Below, piece after piece: positions 44,614-56,999 of a stretch of 64,000 nt of DNA. Position numbers and translations under genes: made by a program. The notes beneath the pieces were generated by a model. The model was not told the DNA's origin. It saw only the letters and a program-made list of their open reading frames with translations, and searched no databases. The stretch is from the NCBI GenBank assembly GCA_026874595.1, contig CM049308.1:79406124-79470123 (forward strand), read 5' to 3'. The stretch's first letter is position 1; every line of letters begins with the position of its first letter. Source of the DNA: Sipunculus nudus (lineage: Eukaryota; Annelida; Sipuncula; Golfingiida; Sipunculidae).

Positions 44614-46149
44614 TTGACCATCCAATGGAATGCAATGTCTGACAAATAATGAAAGTCTTTTAACATCATACATGGTGAAACTTTGTCTGACAATTAAATC
44701 AGTCTTTAATCACCATATTAGATAATATAAGGCAGAGTGACTGCATCTGGTTGGCTGATTGTTAAGTTTTATTGAAGTTATGGAGATAAATCATGTCAAG
44801 AAATTTGTCATATTTCAATAAACAAGGCATCAAATAGGCTTGGAATTTAAAATATTATATGTATTTTATGTTAACAAAATAAATAATTTAAGATGATCTT
44901 TCAACATAACCTCACAACAACATGAAAATTACAGTGATGAAGAATAATTGAACATCCTAATTATAAAAAGACTGTACTATATATTAACTGTTCTACAGTC
45001 AAATGCTTAATTACTGACAAATATAAAATTATATAAATGAAATAAAATTACACCATAAAATTAATATGACAGAAATTTTTACACAGACTATCTAACTTTC
45101 TAATGTTCCTGGAAAGGATTGGATAAGAATGAAGATAAAACTTAAGCCAATTTAAAAGGTGGATCCATCCCCCCCCCCCCCCCCCCCCCCCCCCCCAACT
45201 CATTGATATCCACAGATGACTTGCGAGAAGTGGGCACATACACATTAAAATTTGTCACAATTACATTATATTGGAAAAAAAAAATAAAACCAGGTGTCTG
45301 ATAATTATAACCTTGATATATGTACCATATAACCTATATTTAATGTTCTGACCAGCACTGGTCATTTAAACAGTAACAGTACAACCTGCCTCAGGGTTAA
45401 TCATGAGTTCATCTGGTGGTCTTACCTTGTTATATATTTAGCTACAGCTCCTAAATAAGACTGTCAGGGGCCTGGAACCAATACTTAAAATGTCTCACTA
45501 GCATCCATTCTGGCTGCTGAACCTGGCTTCAGAGCTGCAATCCTCTCTATAATAAGCCCCATCGGCTTCAGGGAACTGACATGCTAAATGTAAACCAGCG
45601 TGGATTATCTATGACGTAGGGCTGTGGTGAGTCTGACTGCTGCTGACGCAAGGCCGTCATGTGCTTCCACAGCAAGGTCTTTCACTTCCATGGTGGACAC
45701 ATGGCTGGATCAATATGAATCATAGCCTGGCATGGCCAGCACTGTGACCATTTGCAAGGCATTAGGTCTGGCCAGCTTGACCTGCCTGGCCAGCAGCTGA
45801 CAGGCTGCTTTACTGCTGCTTCAGTGCTGCTGAACATCTAATTGTCTCCAGAATCCTTCAGGCCAAGGCTGCTGCAGCAGCAACAACAGCATCAGTCACA
45901 TGCTGCCAGTAATCACAGTCAAGACTGTGTCACAGCACATCTGAACAGCACATGACTGGTCTCTTCCATGCTGCGCCTAACATAGTTTATCTGTCATAAC
46001 CCTTATTGTTCCCCCCCCCCCAACCTTTTTTCCTTTCCTTTTCTAAAGGTGCAAGTCTATGGCATGTAGATTGCCAAGCTAAATGTTAAAAGATAACTGT
46101 CTTATCAAAAGACCTATATATATTTTATCAAGCCTTGGTCTCATGGTCT
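44614..46149. other. AT-rich DNA with C28 run and a GC-rich CAG/CTG block
   Basis: A pure C run at 45169-45196. 45470-45990 is markedly richer in G+C with many CTG/CAG words ('gctgctgcagcagcaacaac') but poor in CpG. No exon with good splice sites was found in it; an enhancer, UTR or degraded coding block are all possible. Confidence 0.4.
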
Positions 46150-46330
46150 CTATGTACAGGGTTGGGAATCATGATCCATAATTCAGACTTTGGAGTAAAC
46201 CTATGGTTTTCCACATTGAGATTTCACCATCTTGTCTCTGAAGCACTGGGTGGGACTGAACTCAAGACCTTTGGCTGAAGAGTCAATCCAAAAAGCTATG
46301 TCCTACAAAACAACTGATTCACCGACTCAT
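46150..46330 (-). repeat. tRNA-derived SINE (family T), reverse copy
   Basis: Reverse complement contains 'acaagatggtgaaatctcaa' and a B-box-like 'cttgagttcagtccc', matching 26505-26620. Further tRNA-like scraps in plus orientation follow at 46365-46450 ('tagccaagcaggatgtcaag') and 46850-46920, sharing 'ttattcttatctcca'. Confidence 0.55.
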
Positions 46331-48530
46331 CACTTTATTGTCAAACACATCACTGGGTAGCCAAGCAGGATGTCAAGGGTTCAAAGCAAAGCTGAGGCAT
46401 TCATGAGTCAGAAACAATAATTATTCTTATCTCCAGCAAGAGACTGTTCTGAGTGTAGAAAGGCTGTGTCACACCACACCTGTCACACCACACCTGATCC
46501 ACAGGTGACTGGTTTCTTCCAAGTATTACTGGCACCTTACCTTTACAAGGATTTCAACTGGAAGAAAAAACTGAGAGTCTGGGATTTGCAGGCCAAATTT
46601 TGGGAGGGTCAAATGGGATTATAGAGTGTCCCAAGGGGAGGGGACCTGTGTCAAATTCTGAAAGGGTATGTAAAACTGAATAATTTTTTTGCATAACGTA
46701 TACAACCTTATCATGTCATTATATTCCTGAAAGCCCTGCTTTTATTATTTTTTTTACTGAATCACTCTGATTCTTGCAAATAATACTTGAACTTAGAAAC
46801 CTTTACACTTTAGCCTAATGTTTATAATGTACGTAGGAAGCCAAAAAAATAAGGTAAAGGGTTCAATTCTCAGCTAAGGGATACAAAAACCAGGAACTAT
46901 GATTATTCTTATCTCCAAAATGAGGGCCACAGAAAAACCATAATCATGATCAATCATACTCAGCCTTTTTTCAGTCAAAATTAAATTAAACAAATCATGA
47001 CTGTCTTGGGAGGGAATGAAATGTTTTACACAATTGTGGAAAATATATAATGCATTTAATGTGCTGGGTCTTTAACATCATAAATGGTCTAAGTATGACA
47101 TCTACAAGTATTAATATCATGAAGTGTGAATTCACAGATGTCCAGGTGATTAAAGGAACATAAGCATTTTGGTTTAGCATTTTTCTTATTATGACCCTAA
47201 TTCATAAAGTTTTCTCTAATTCTTTCAAAAGAGAGATTGCCCTTTAGATAATTCAACAACTCCAGATTTATTATGTTATTAATTACATAAAGGTCAAGGT
47301 GGAATTTTAATTGACTACAAACAATATCTCCAGTGTAATTGATTAACATTTATGACTGCAAATATTCCCAGTGCTGTGCATAGGAACCCTAAAACCCAAA
47401 AGGTTTCCCAATAACATGTAATCAAATATTACATAATTTTCTTCACTTTGACCTTAAAGACACCGCCATTATGCACCATCTTAAGCCCGTGAATCTGACC
47501 ACTGGTAAGAACATTTCTACTTCCAATAGTTCTGAATCCTCACCCAAGTCTGTTCCAGAACCAATGAATATATTTTTAAGGCAAATTCTGTGATAATATT
47601 TTGAATAAATCAGGTTATCAATCTGTCAGGTGATCAACACTTTTGCGTTGTATCCCTGCATCCTTATCTAACCCTGGCAGGTTAATTTCTCCCAGTTACT
47701 GTAAACTGCTCATGGTGGCTACCATTTTGCAAATACACTAAAACCCAGATGTCACAGCATGTCTAAATTATGGGTATACCGCTAGTACTGTTAATTCATA
47801 CTTTAATTTAACTTTAATACAGCTAGGGTATCAAAGCCAAGCACAAGATAAACTTAATCTCAAAGAATAAGCTCACACTCTGTTGCAGTCCTGTACCAAT
47901 GATCTTTGTTCTAACTTATTTATTTTTTACAAAATCTGTAGCACTAACAACCATATACTGCTTGCATGAAATATATACTGCTGACAGCTGTAAAGAATCT
48001 AATTTGTCAAGGAAGTAATATGATATTTTAATATAAAGCTTAACACTTTCTAAAGTTAATGGACTTACTATTCTTAGCTATAAGGAAGCATTCATGATGA
48101 CCTTAAATGAGAGTCAATACATGTTTAACTCAGTTACCCAGTTTCACAATATTTGGTAATGAGACACTTGGCAAGTCACCCAGGTAATACCAGACAAACT
48201 GCATAATTTTGTCATATTAACTCTTATGACAGGGATGGGAAGGGTTCATACAAATTCAAATTTTTTTAAAGGATAGGTCCATGGCCTGCTGGGCATTAGA
48301 ATGAGGATAACCCATATGATATATTATATTATTATTATACCTTAATGCTTATCCAGTGAACATAACCTGCGTATCAGGCTTTAATGGTAATCTCCAAGGT
48401 ACTGCTGATATTTACCTACTTTACCTTCAAGGCTAGACCTATCACGGACTGAACTAGGGACTTTCAGCTCTTAAGAAATAAACCTTAACCACACAACTAC
48501 AGTACATCTTACTGCAGGGTTCATAGCAGT
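46331..48530. other. AT-rich DNA with SINE scraps
   Basis: Besides the two scraps noted, 48430-48500 ('gactgaactagggactttca') looks like a reversed tRNA-type head. No supported exon. Confidence 0.35.
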
Positions 48531-48534
48531 GATT

Positions 48535-48900
48535 TAGGTCACAAGTCTGACTCAAGTCAAGTTTATCTGAGACTCAGACTCAGACTTGAACTCGGTGGTC
48601 CTGGGCTCACGATTTGTACTTGGAGTCAGAAATATGGACTTGAGAAATCATGCTGAGTTCAGATTGAGTCAAGACAAAAAAAATCTGCCACATACATTCT
48701 GTCCATCATACACTTTCAACATACACTTTTTTTCAGATTAAATGAGTAATAGTTGGATTTTGACTTGTACTTAAGGCTTGATTTTTCTAAAGACCAAAAA
48801 CTGAAAGGTGGTGGACTTGTACTCGAATTCCAAGGACTCGGGCTTGAATCTGACAGGTCTGGACTTGGACTTGAACTCCAATTGACTGTGTGAACATGAC
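48535..48900. repeat. Degenerate (GACTYG)n minisatellite
   Basis: Repeated 'gactcagactcagacttg', 'ggacttggacttgaactcc' and similar hexamer phrases with ACTCGG variants, interrupted by unique sequence near 48680-48780. Confidence 0.7.
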
Positions 48901-49173
48901 TACAACACTGGTTCGTACAAATGACAAATCTCAGTACTTACTTCCCATCTGGATCTTAACAAAGTAATGGTTGGGTTTATAGTCCAATATCACTGACAAC
49001 AGCCAGCAGCGATCCTGCCTGAGTTGAGAGGGTGTATACTCTTGTAGTCAAGACTTTAGACCAGGAATTTTGAAGTCAGCATGGAAGCTAGCCAGTCTGA
49101 ACAGGATACAAACCCCAACTTTGTGGCCACAAGCCAATGATCATAATTTTTAGCCTAACATGATACTGAAATA

Positions 49174-49328
49174 CAGTGGAACCTGTCTGAAAGAACATCT
49201 GTCTATTAAGACCACCCTTGAGTGAACCAAATACATTGGTTATATAACTATGCTGTCTAATAAGTCCACCTGTGAATTAAGACCACTTTTGGCCAGTCCC
49301 ACTAGTGGTCTTATAATACAGGTTTCAC
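49174..49328 (+). mobile_element. MITE family J, copy 1 (CAGTG ends, TA target)
   Basis: Left end CAGTGGAACCTGT, right end ACAGGTTTCACT, inverted. Interior 'tattaagaccacccttgagt' and 'gaattaagaccacttttg'. TA precedes the left end. Confidence 0.7.
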
Positions 49329-49975
49329 TAAATATTTTGGAGGACAAATGTTTAATTTAGTAATATAATGATCAAGCACATACATAGAAAAATTATACAG
49401 AAAAAAAATATTAAAAATTAAACTAAGTAATTAAAGAAGATGAAATTACAAACAATTTTTTATACACACATGATATGCCTATTACATAAATGACATCTGG
49501 GTGAACCTCAATGAGTCCAGCTATTAATAACTTGTGTAGATTTAATATTCACAGAAATGATTCCTATTAATTATTCTTATCATTTACCTGTGCATATTCC
49601 TGACTAAGCTTCTGACTAATTCAACATATCTTACACGTGTGTTGTGAAAGCTAGATATAGTAGATAATATAATTTAAATACCTGCTCAATGCACTGAATA
49701 TAATAAACAGTTTGCCTTACTGAGAGCCCCCAGGGCTGTGCCTGTAATTTAATATGACCTATAAATTAAAGTTTCTAAATATAGTGGTCATATTTAGTCA
49801 GTGGGACTATTATCTACGTTCTATCGATACAGGTACTAAATATAGATCACCACACTATCCGGTATATCAGCATGAAATGAGTGAACCAATCGACTTATGG
49901 ATTATTCTTGTGGTATTATATACCTGGAACACTAAGATTATTGGGTTCATGTGCAAAATGTAAGATAATTTGTAC

Positions 49976-49978
<3 letters not shown>

Positions 49979-50046
<68 letters not shown>
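49979..50046. repeat. (TA)n microsatellite, about 34 units
   Basis: Uninterrupted alternating AT. Flanking frames rich in YI are artefacts. Confidence 0.98.
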
Positions 50047-50048
<2 letters not shown>

Positions 50049-50286
50049 TCTTATTTACAAAAACTTGTCTTGGTATACTGTGTATCAGTATTTTGGATAT
50101 AAATATACCTCAACTGACTTCACATTACCTTGCATTACCTTGTCTTAAATTAAATATTCTTTAAATCATGTAAACTATTAATGTAATTGTATATTCATTG
50201 GATCTGGACTTAAATACAATTTTACTGTATTCCAATCTCTCCCTTTTCCTAACTGTTCACACTGTAGTCAGACTGTTCAATGCAAC

Positions 50287-50453
50287 CACTGGTTTGGAAC
50301 CTGTTTAAAAGACCACCTTTCTCATAAGACCATCCCCAAAGTGAACCAAAAGCATTCACATTGGTTGTAACTGACCTGTCTCTTTAGACAACCTGTACAT
50401 TAAGACCACTTTTTGCCAGTCCTGCAAGTAGTTTTCTTACACAGGTTTCACTG
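50287..50453 (+). mobile_element. MITE family J, copy 2
   Basis: Interior 'aaaagaccacctttctcata' and 'cattaagaccactttttgcc'; right end 'acaggtttcactg' followed by TA. The left end is degraded. Confidence 0.65.
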
Positions 50454-50509
50454 TATAAGAGCAAAAAACACAAACCTTGTGTGGTAAAGCTTAATTAAGA
50501 ACAAGGGAC

Positions 50510-51480
50510 CCATGGGTCACGGCGCTCAGCTGATCATGATTGGACTATAAATGTATCACCATTAAGATACTATATTGAGTAGATAAAGCTTAGAATATCA
50601 TGGTCATGTTGGGCTTTTATTAAGGAATATAATGTAATATGTGAGTAAATGATATATGAAATAACCTGACTGATGGATTAATATGGAGTAAAATATAGTG
50701 GTTTATTCTTTATTTATTTGGGAGGGGTCGAAAAAAGCAATTTATTTGAGCAAATATGAATGCAATGACAGTATGCCAAGCAGTGGTATAATGATGATAA
50801 GGCTATTTGTTGAAGGATCTATAGTGTATGGAAAACTGTAAGCTTTCAATTTGACAGATACAAGGTTATGATTAACTATACTGATGAGGGGATTTATGAA
50901 TTTGTGACTGTATGACATAATATCTTGACAGGATCGGTCTTGACAAGGTGCATTATTTTGATGCCCCTCACGTCTACATATTACACAATATTGACATAAT
51001 TTCTGGCATGTACATAGGTACCTATGGACAAATGGTCAACAATACTGAACCACCTGGAAGGTTAAAATCTTAAAAATATGATGAAATGTAGATAATGTTT
51101 GAGAGGAAGAGGTAATCTGGGCCATGGTTGGTTTATATGATTGAACAAAATGTTGCAAATAATATTTGAGACCTGACCATGCCTTTCCATTGGTTACCTT
51201 TTTGATAAGCTGTTGACAGTTCAACAGTTTACACATTTGTCTGATGAGATCCAAATTATTTGGTAAACCTTTTTTATCAATTTTATGATATGTATACAGT
51301 TGCCATAACGTCCCCATTCCACAGGTGCAATGATTTGATGGGGGGGGGGGGGGGAGGGGTGTTGTGTTATAATCAGAGTTACAATGCCTCTGTCTCTCTG
51401 TAGATATTTTTATTAATTATTAAATTTTATGCTATAGCCATAGAACTATTGATCACAGTGCCAAGGAGCAAAGCCTCAGT
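50510..51480 (+). repeat. Mosaic C-head/A/B repeat with G15 run
   Basis: Head 'aacaagggacccatgggtca' and 'gctcagctgat'. The middle block 'cataatttctggcatgtaca' is family A-like. The family B block 51095-51340 ends at a G15 run (51340-51354), the same position as the G run at 19674. Confidence 0.7.
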
Positions 51481-51849
51481 GGGATGAAGAAGGGGATGGT
51501 GAGAGTTACAACACCCTTGCATATACATACAGGATATGAAATTTAATTCAACAGTGCTTATAAAAAAAGTTTATTCATGAACATTAAATATTTAAAACAG
51601 ACAGAAAGATGGAGAAACAAAGCAAATAATTTTTTTCCCCATTCTACTGAGCCAAGAAAAAATTAACAATATTTGCATTTATTCCTTTTTTTCATTACAT
51701 AATTTTAATCAAAGTTTCCGAATGTTGCTATAAATTTACAGTATAACATACATTTGATTGTGAATATTTCAGTTGATTCACATTTCTAAATTGCATCAAC
51801 ATTTATAGCTAATGTATCTAGTTTATAGTACCTGTCAACAGAATGGGAT

Positions 51850-51995
51850 GGAGGAAGGAAGGGAGGCAATTAGGGAGAGAGAGAAAGAGAGAGAGAGAGA
51901 AATAGAGAAAGAAAGATGGAGAAAGAAAGAGAAAAAGCACAGGAGAGAGAGAGAGAAAGAGAGACCTAGACTGCTAGAGAGAGAGAGAAAGAGAG
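51850..51995. repeat. GA-rich purine tract
   Basis: Imperfect (GA)n and (GAAA)n. Frames here encode only Arg/Glu/Lys-rich (plus) or Ser/Leu-rich (minus) strings and are not called. Confidence 0.95.
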
Positions 51996-52109
51996 GCTCT
52001 CTGGTAATTACTGCCTGACCCAGCCTGACCCAGACACTCACAGTTGCAGTAGGTCAGACCTGAAGGTGTCATGTAACTGCCCAGTACACTGCATTTATAC
52101 TGATCTGAT

Positions 52110-53700
52110 GCAAACAATGAAGACATGGTACCTGGAAACTTGAATAAAATCTACAGTTTTTGATCTATTGGTTTCAAATTTCAGATTTTAACAGATGAAA
52201 TGTTAATGTGTACATGCTGTGAAAATTATATCCACAGCACTAACAGGAAAAATTTGAATATTTGTATTTTTTTAAATGGTATCAGAAAAAAAGAAAAGTA
52301 TTCTCAGCTATAAAACTAATACATGTGTTAAAATTAATCCAAGGATCAAAACACCCAATATATCATACCAGGAGCAAACTGGAGTTGTGAATGTTTAATT
52401 TTATGAACTGAAATAAAGGACCAGCAATATAAATTTTGATTATTTAGCCAGTCTCATGTAACAACTGATACAACCATGAGTTATAAGTCAAACAAATTAA
52501 AATCTTTAATGAACACTTGTCTGAGTAATATTTTAAAGTTTTGACATATTTATTCATTATTTTAATTTTGTAATAAATATAAACCAACAAGTTAAAGACC
52601 TGGAAAAGACCTGGAAATTTAGATTAATTTAATATAATCAACTGCATCCTTGTCTATCATTATCTTGCTTCATTTAATCCCTAATAGTAAACAACAATTT
52701 ATTTTATTTATTTATTTTTCATTTTTATGGTTGAAATGAAAAATACCCAATGGTGACTGCATGGTGTCATTTGAAATACAATTTTGGCCATCCATGGAAG
52801 ATCCATAAATGATCAGTAATTGCAAGGTAATCCCCTGTAACTCATTAACTATAAATTCCTTTTCCATTTATTTTTTTTAAGTTCTTATCATAAACCAAAT
52901 ATTAAAAAAAAAGTTTATTGTTATGTTTATGGCCTAAACAAATACTAGTGGAGGGAGTTGGACAGTTAGATCCAGTTGAAGCCACCCAAGAGCTGGCTGG
53001 CTGCAGAGTGCCTCGCTTCAAGCATGCATAATTGGCCTGAAAGGTCAATGTGGGGACATCAGAGAGGGGCTTCAGTACAGCTAAGGTGTGATATGGTCTC
53101 ATTAAATCTTTCATAAAAGCTAGTTTTTGACCAATTCCTTTTATAACTTCAGAATTTAGAAGCTAAAATCCTTATGTGTGCAAAATATGAAAATTAAATC
53201 AACAGTGCTTACAGGGAAAAAACATGCCATGGCAAAAAGTTGGGCAAAATTTAAGGTACTGATTTTATATTTATGCTAATAACTTATAAAATTTGAAAAA
53301 TTCAGAACTAATTTTGGGAATACAATTGAATCTTGATTAAATAATGTTATATCCCTGGCAAAAAATGTCTACCTTCAGCAATTTTCATGTTAAGAGAGTA
53401 AATATATTTCTTGATTTTTTACAAAGTGCATTATGTTTGGGCCTAGAACTTAAAACAATTACACAATACTGACATCATTTCTGGCATATGCAGAGCGAAT
53501 GTATAGAAAAATATGTATATTATATATTATCAAAGTCAGATCAGTGGTTTTGATATTAGCAAATTTAAAGTGTAACAATGGGGTTTTAATGGAAAAATGA
53601 AGTTTTTTCTTAATATCTCGAAGGAATGCAGTCTTAGTGACCAAACTTTTCGTATGGTAGAGGATTTGGGGGCCATAATAATTATTCTTTAAGTTACTCA
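52110..53700 (+). repeat. Diverged family A/C composite copy
   Basis: 52140-52250 matches 43900-44000 ('tgaataaaatctacagtttt'). 52610-53160 parallels 42740-43270 ('gcatggtgt(c/t)att', 'gcatgcataatt', 'aaatccttatgtgtgca'). 53180-53690 parallels 43290-43800. No (ACGG)n survives. Confidence 0.7.
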
Positions 53701-54545
53701 GAATTATACACATTGGCTTCATATTTGGAACACTGCAAGATTCTTATACCTTTGATTTCCTATACCTTTTATTTACTTTGAAGTTTTCATCATTGTATCT
53801 AATTTAGTAACTCAGCAATTATGATTAAGTGGAATTTCTATGCCAACTTATGTTCTAAACTTTGTAATAACTTTTACAGTAAGAATATCATTATATGTAT
53901 ATTAGTTTTATACTATTTTCTACATGTATAATCTTTGGGTAACATTTTATGTGTATGTGATGTTTCATTTCATTTCAAAAAGTAGTTTTTGTAAAATGTA
54001 TAAAGTCAGTTACATGAAGAAACACAAATTAAGGTTTACTGCTGTCAAAGTATGTAACTGAATCTCTGCATGATGCCAGTGTTAATGAGGAACCAATCAG
54101 CGTCAGGCTACAAGCTTCAGAGTTAGGGTCTAATGAGGCTGCCAGATGTCTGGGCAGGGGGAGATTTAAACTGACTGCTGAGCTGGATAACAACTGACCA
54201 GCATGTGTGAACATGTATTTCTTAACATACTGAAGTCTCTAATAACTGATGACTTATTGTTTGTGTTTTGCAAATTCCCCCCACACAAAAATCCCACTAC
54301 CACTACAATAACAGTCTACAGTACTCATAAACTGGTGCGAGTGTAGGATACCTTGTGATACCTGTCACATCAGTGTAGGACTCCCAAGGTACAGACCATG
54401 ACATAAAATATCAAAGATTTACATTCTAGACAGACAAGGAAACAAGAAGTTCAAATCTCTCTTCCTTATAATGTTCTGTGAAATGTTTACAGATAATATA
54501 TATTTCCACGAAGAAAAACATCCTTAAGGCATGTTGTCTTCCCCA
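53701..54545. other. AT-rich DNA without supported genes
   Basis: No repeat shared elsewhere and no supported exon. A minus-strand frame at 54029-54214 lacks splice evidence. Confidence 0.4.
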
Positions 54546-54547
54546 TA

Positions 54548-54727
54548 CAGTGGAAACTGTCGGAAAAAACATCTCTCTTTTAAGACCACTTTGTCTATTA
54601 AGACCATCCTTGGGTGAACTGAAAGCATTCACATTGGATATGACTAACCTCTTTTATAAGACCACCTGTGAATAAAGAACACTTTTGTCCAGTCCAATGG
54701 ATGGTCTCATAACACAGGTTTCACTGT
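54548..54727 (+). mobile_element. MITE family J, copy 3 (best ends)
   Basis: CAGTGGAAACTGT at the left and 'acaggtttcactg' at the right. TA on the left and TTATA on the right. Interior 'tattaagaccatccttgggt'. Confidence 0.75.
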
Positions 54728-54757
54728 TATAATAAATTTACACATTTTTATGATAAC

Positions 54758-55300
54758 AAGGCCTACAGGCCTAATGCGAACCTGTGCAATGAGATTACAC
54801 CAGGTTTAATGCTTCAATGCTGGACCATTACTTTTCAAGAACATGTGTAACATGTATATGAACAATGCAAGTACTAAACACTTTAAACAAGAAACAATTA
54901 CACAAACATCACTGCTGAAATTCTGGCATGGATGCACACAACACAAAAATGATTGTAGCTGGCACAACCAGTCTTGTATACAACAAAGAGATATATAGTA
55001 CATATGCCCAATGTCAGACTGATATGTCAAACCCCTCCTGAGAAATAAGCAGGGACATACACTGTGCAAAAATTATTGTAGGTTGCGCCACAAGTGTTGA
55101 CACGATAAAGCTACCTGATATGTATAAATATGCCAAATTTCAGGCTGATGTATCAAATTCCTCTGTAGAAATAAGCAGGCGCATACACTGTACAAATGTA
55201 AATGTAGGTGGCGACACCTAACTGTAAACGAGAAAATCATCAAAGACACATAGACAGGTCTAAATATCAGGCAAATACATCAAACTTCTTGAGTTTGATG
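54758..55300 (+). repeat. Repeat family F, copy 2
   Basis: Starts 'aacaaggcctacaggcctaa'. It has two tandem modules with 'tcaaacccctcctgagaaat' and 'tcaaattcctctgtagaaat', and ggttgcgccac/ggtggcgacacc variants of the family E GGTGGCGCCACC. Confidence 0.7.
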
Positions 55301-55354
55301 CACTGGGCTGACCAGGCTTAGGTGAGTAAGGCAGTTGTCCCCAAGTGAACTGTG

Positions 55355-55670
55355 ACAAATTGCTGCCTCAAGCTACTGCACTGAGTGAACTCTTGACCTG
55401 CAGCTGGCTAGACTGAGTGAACTTTTGACCTGTACCTGGCTGCACTGAGTGAACTCTTGACCTGTTGTATAATCTGACACAGTTTGCAGTCTGCCAAAGC
55501 TATAAATAGATCCAGGCTGAACTTTGGTGCCATATCTGATGCAGTAGGCAGTCTGTCACAGCTATAAATAGAATGCAGCTACTGCACTGAGTGAACTCTT
55601 GACCTATACCTGGCTGCACTTCTTCCAATGCTGGCACTGTGCCAAAACTATTTATAGAGCTGACATCATC
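55355..55670. repeat. Two interleaved short tandem repeats with MEF2-type sites
   Basis: 'ctgagtgaactcttgacctg' recurs four times with a 33-36 bp spacing at the left and again at 55586. A 62-bp repeat carries 'gcagtctg(c/t)ca(a/c)agctat' twice. CTATAAATAG occurs at 55500-55509 and 55562-55571, and CTATTTATAG at 55648-55657; each fits the MEF2 consensus. Confidence 0.75.
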
Positions 55671-55859
55671 TTGGCTAATGGCCAACATCAAGGCACTAGT
55701 AATCTGCCAATGGTAATTGGTAAGTGCTGCCATCTGTACACAAAAGTGGTCTGTACTAGAAATAACTTTGAAATTAATTTTCCCAATACAAAATGCTTTT
55801 CAGCTGACTTTTATAAAAAAAGAAATCTGGAATATATGTAAAATTATATACTGTTATTT

Positions 55860-56990
55860 TGCCTGGTGGTTCATCTACACTAGCAGCTTACCTACTCTAC
55901 AACTCCAAGACACTGTTTGAGGGTGGTGCACTTACACCAGAAAATGTTTTGCAACCTAATCTGCAACTTTTTTTGTGGATCATTAATGCTGTCATCAAAC
56001 AGCTCTGCCCCTAAAAGACACTGCTTCACCGGTAATTCACCTACTGTAGCCTCCCACACAGTATATTGGTGGTTCAACAATGTGGTAGTTAAATAACTAT
56101 GATCTTTATTCACCTGCACTGATAGTTCACCTACACAACATCTTACACACAGTTTCATATCCCCTACCCTGCCTCACAGACAATGTTTAATTGATGGCCC
56201 ACATACACTGGCAGTTCATCTACTCTGACCTCCTAGACACTGTTTCATCACCTGCTCTGTACCCACACACAGTGTATCTGATGGTCCACCTGACCTGGCT
56301 GATCACCTACTCTAACCTCCTAGACATTATTTCATCACCAACCCTACCTCACAGAAATTTGTTTAATTGATAGCCCACATATACTGGCAGTTCACCTCCT
56401 TTGCCCTCCTAGGCACTGTTTCATCACCTACTCTGCCTCACAGACAATGTTTAATTGATGGTCCATGCACACTGGCAGTTCACCTACTTTAACCTCCTAG
56501 ACACAGTTTCATCACCTGCTCTGTACCCGCACAGAGTGTATCTGATGGTCCACCTGTACTGACAGTTCACCTACTCTAACCTCCTAGACATTTTTTCATC
56601 ACCAACCCTACCTCACAGAAATTTGTTTAATTGATAGCCCACATATACTGGCAGTTCACCTACTTTGCCCTCCTAGACACTGTTTCATCAACTACTCTGC
56701 CTCACAGACAATGTTTAATTGATGGTCCATGCATTCTGGCAGTTCACCTACTTTAACCTCCTCAACACTGTTTCATCGCCTGCTCTGTACCCACACACGG
56801 TGTATCAGATAGTCCACCTGCACTGACAGTTCACACACCTTAACTTATAGACATGGTTTAATCACCTGCTCTGTACTCACACACAGTGTACCTGATGGTC
56901 CACTGCACTGACAGTTCACCTGCTCTTACCTCTTAGACAATGTTTCATCACTTGTTCTATACCCACACACAGTGTATTTCACTGTCCACA
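55860..56990. repeat. Minisatellite array with 263-bp higher-order unit
   Basis: Monomer about 85-88 bp containing 'ggcagttcacctact', 'acctcctagacactgtttca' and 'atgtttaattgatgg' or 'agtgtatctgatggtccacc'. Three monomer types form a higher-order unit of about 263 bp; for example 'cagaaatttgtttaattgat' occurs at 56352 and 56615. Monomers at the right end are more diverged. Open frames are shadows. Confidence 0.85.
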
Positions 56991-56999
56991 TTCAGGTTC

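Noticed and set aside
51812..52041. Open frames over the GA-rich tract
   Set aside because: Simple-sequence artefact: only R/E/K or S/L strings.
54029..54214. Minus-strand frame rich in Ser and Leu
   Set aside because: No acceptor or donor in phase and no neighbour exons.
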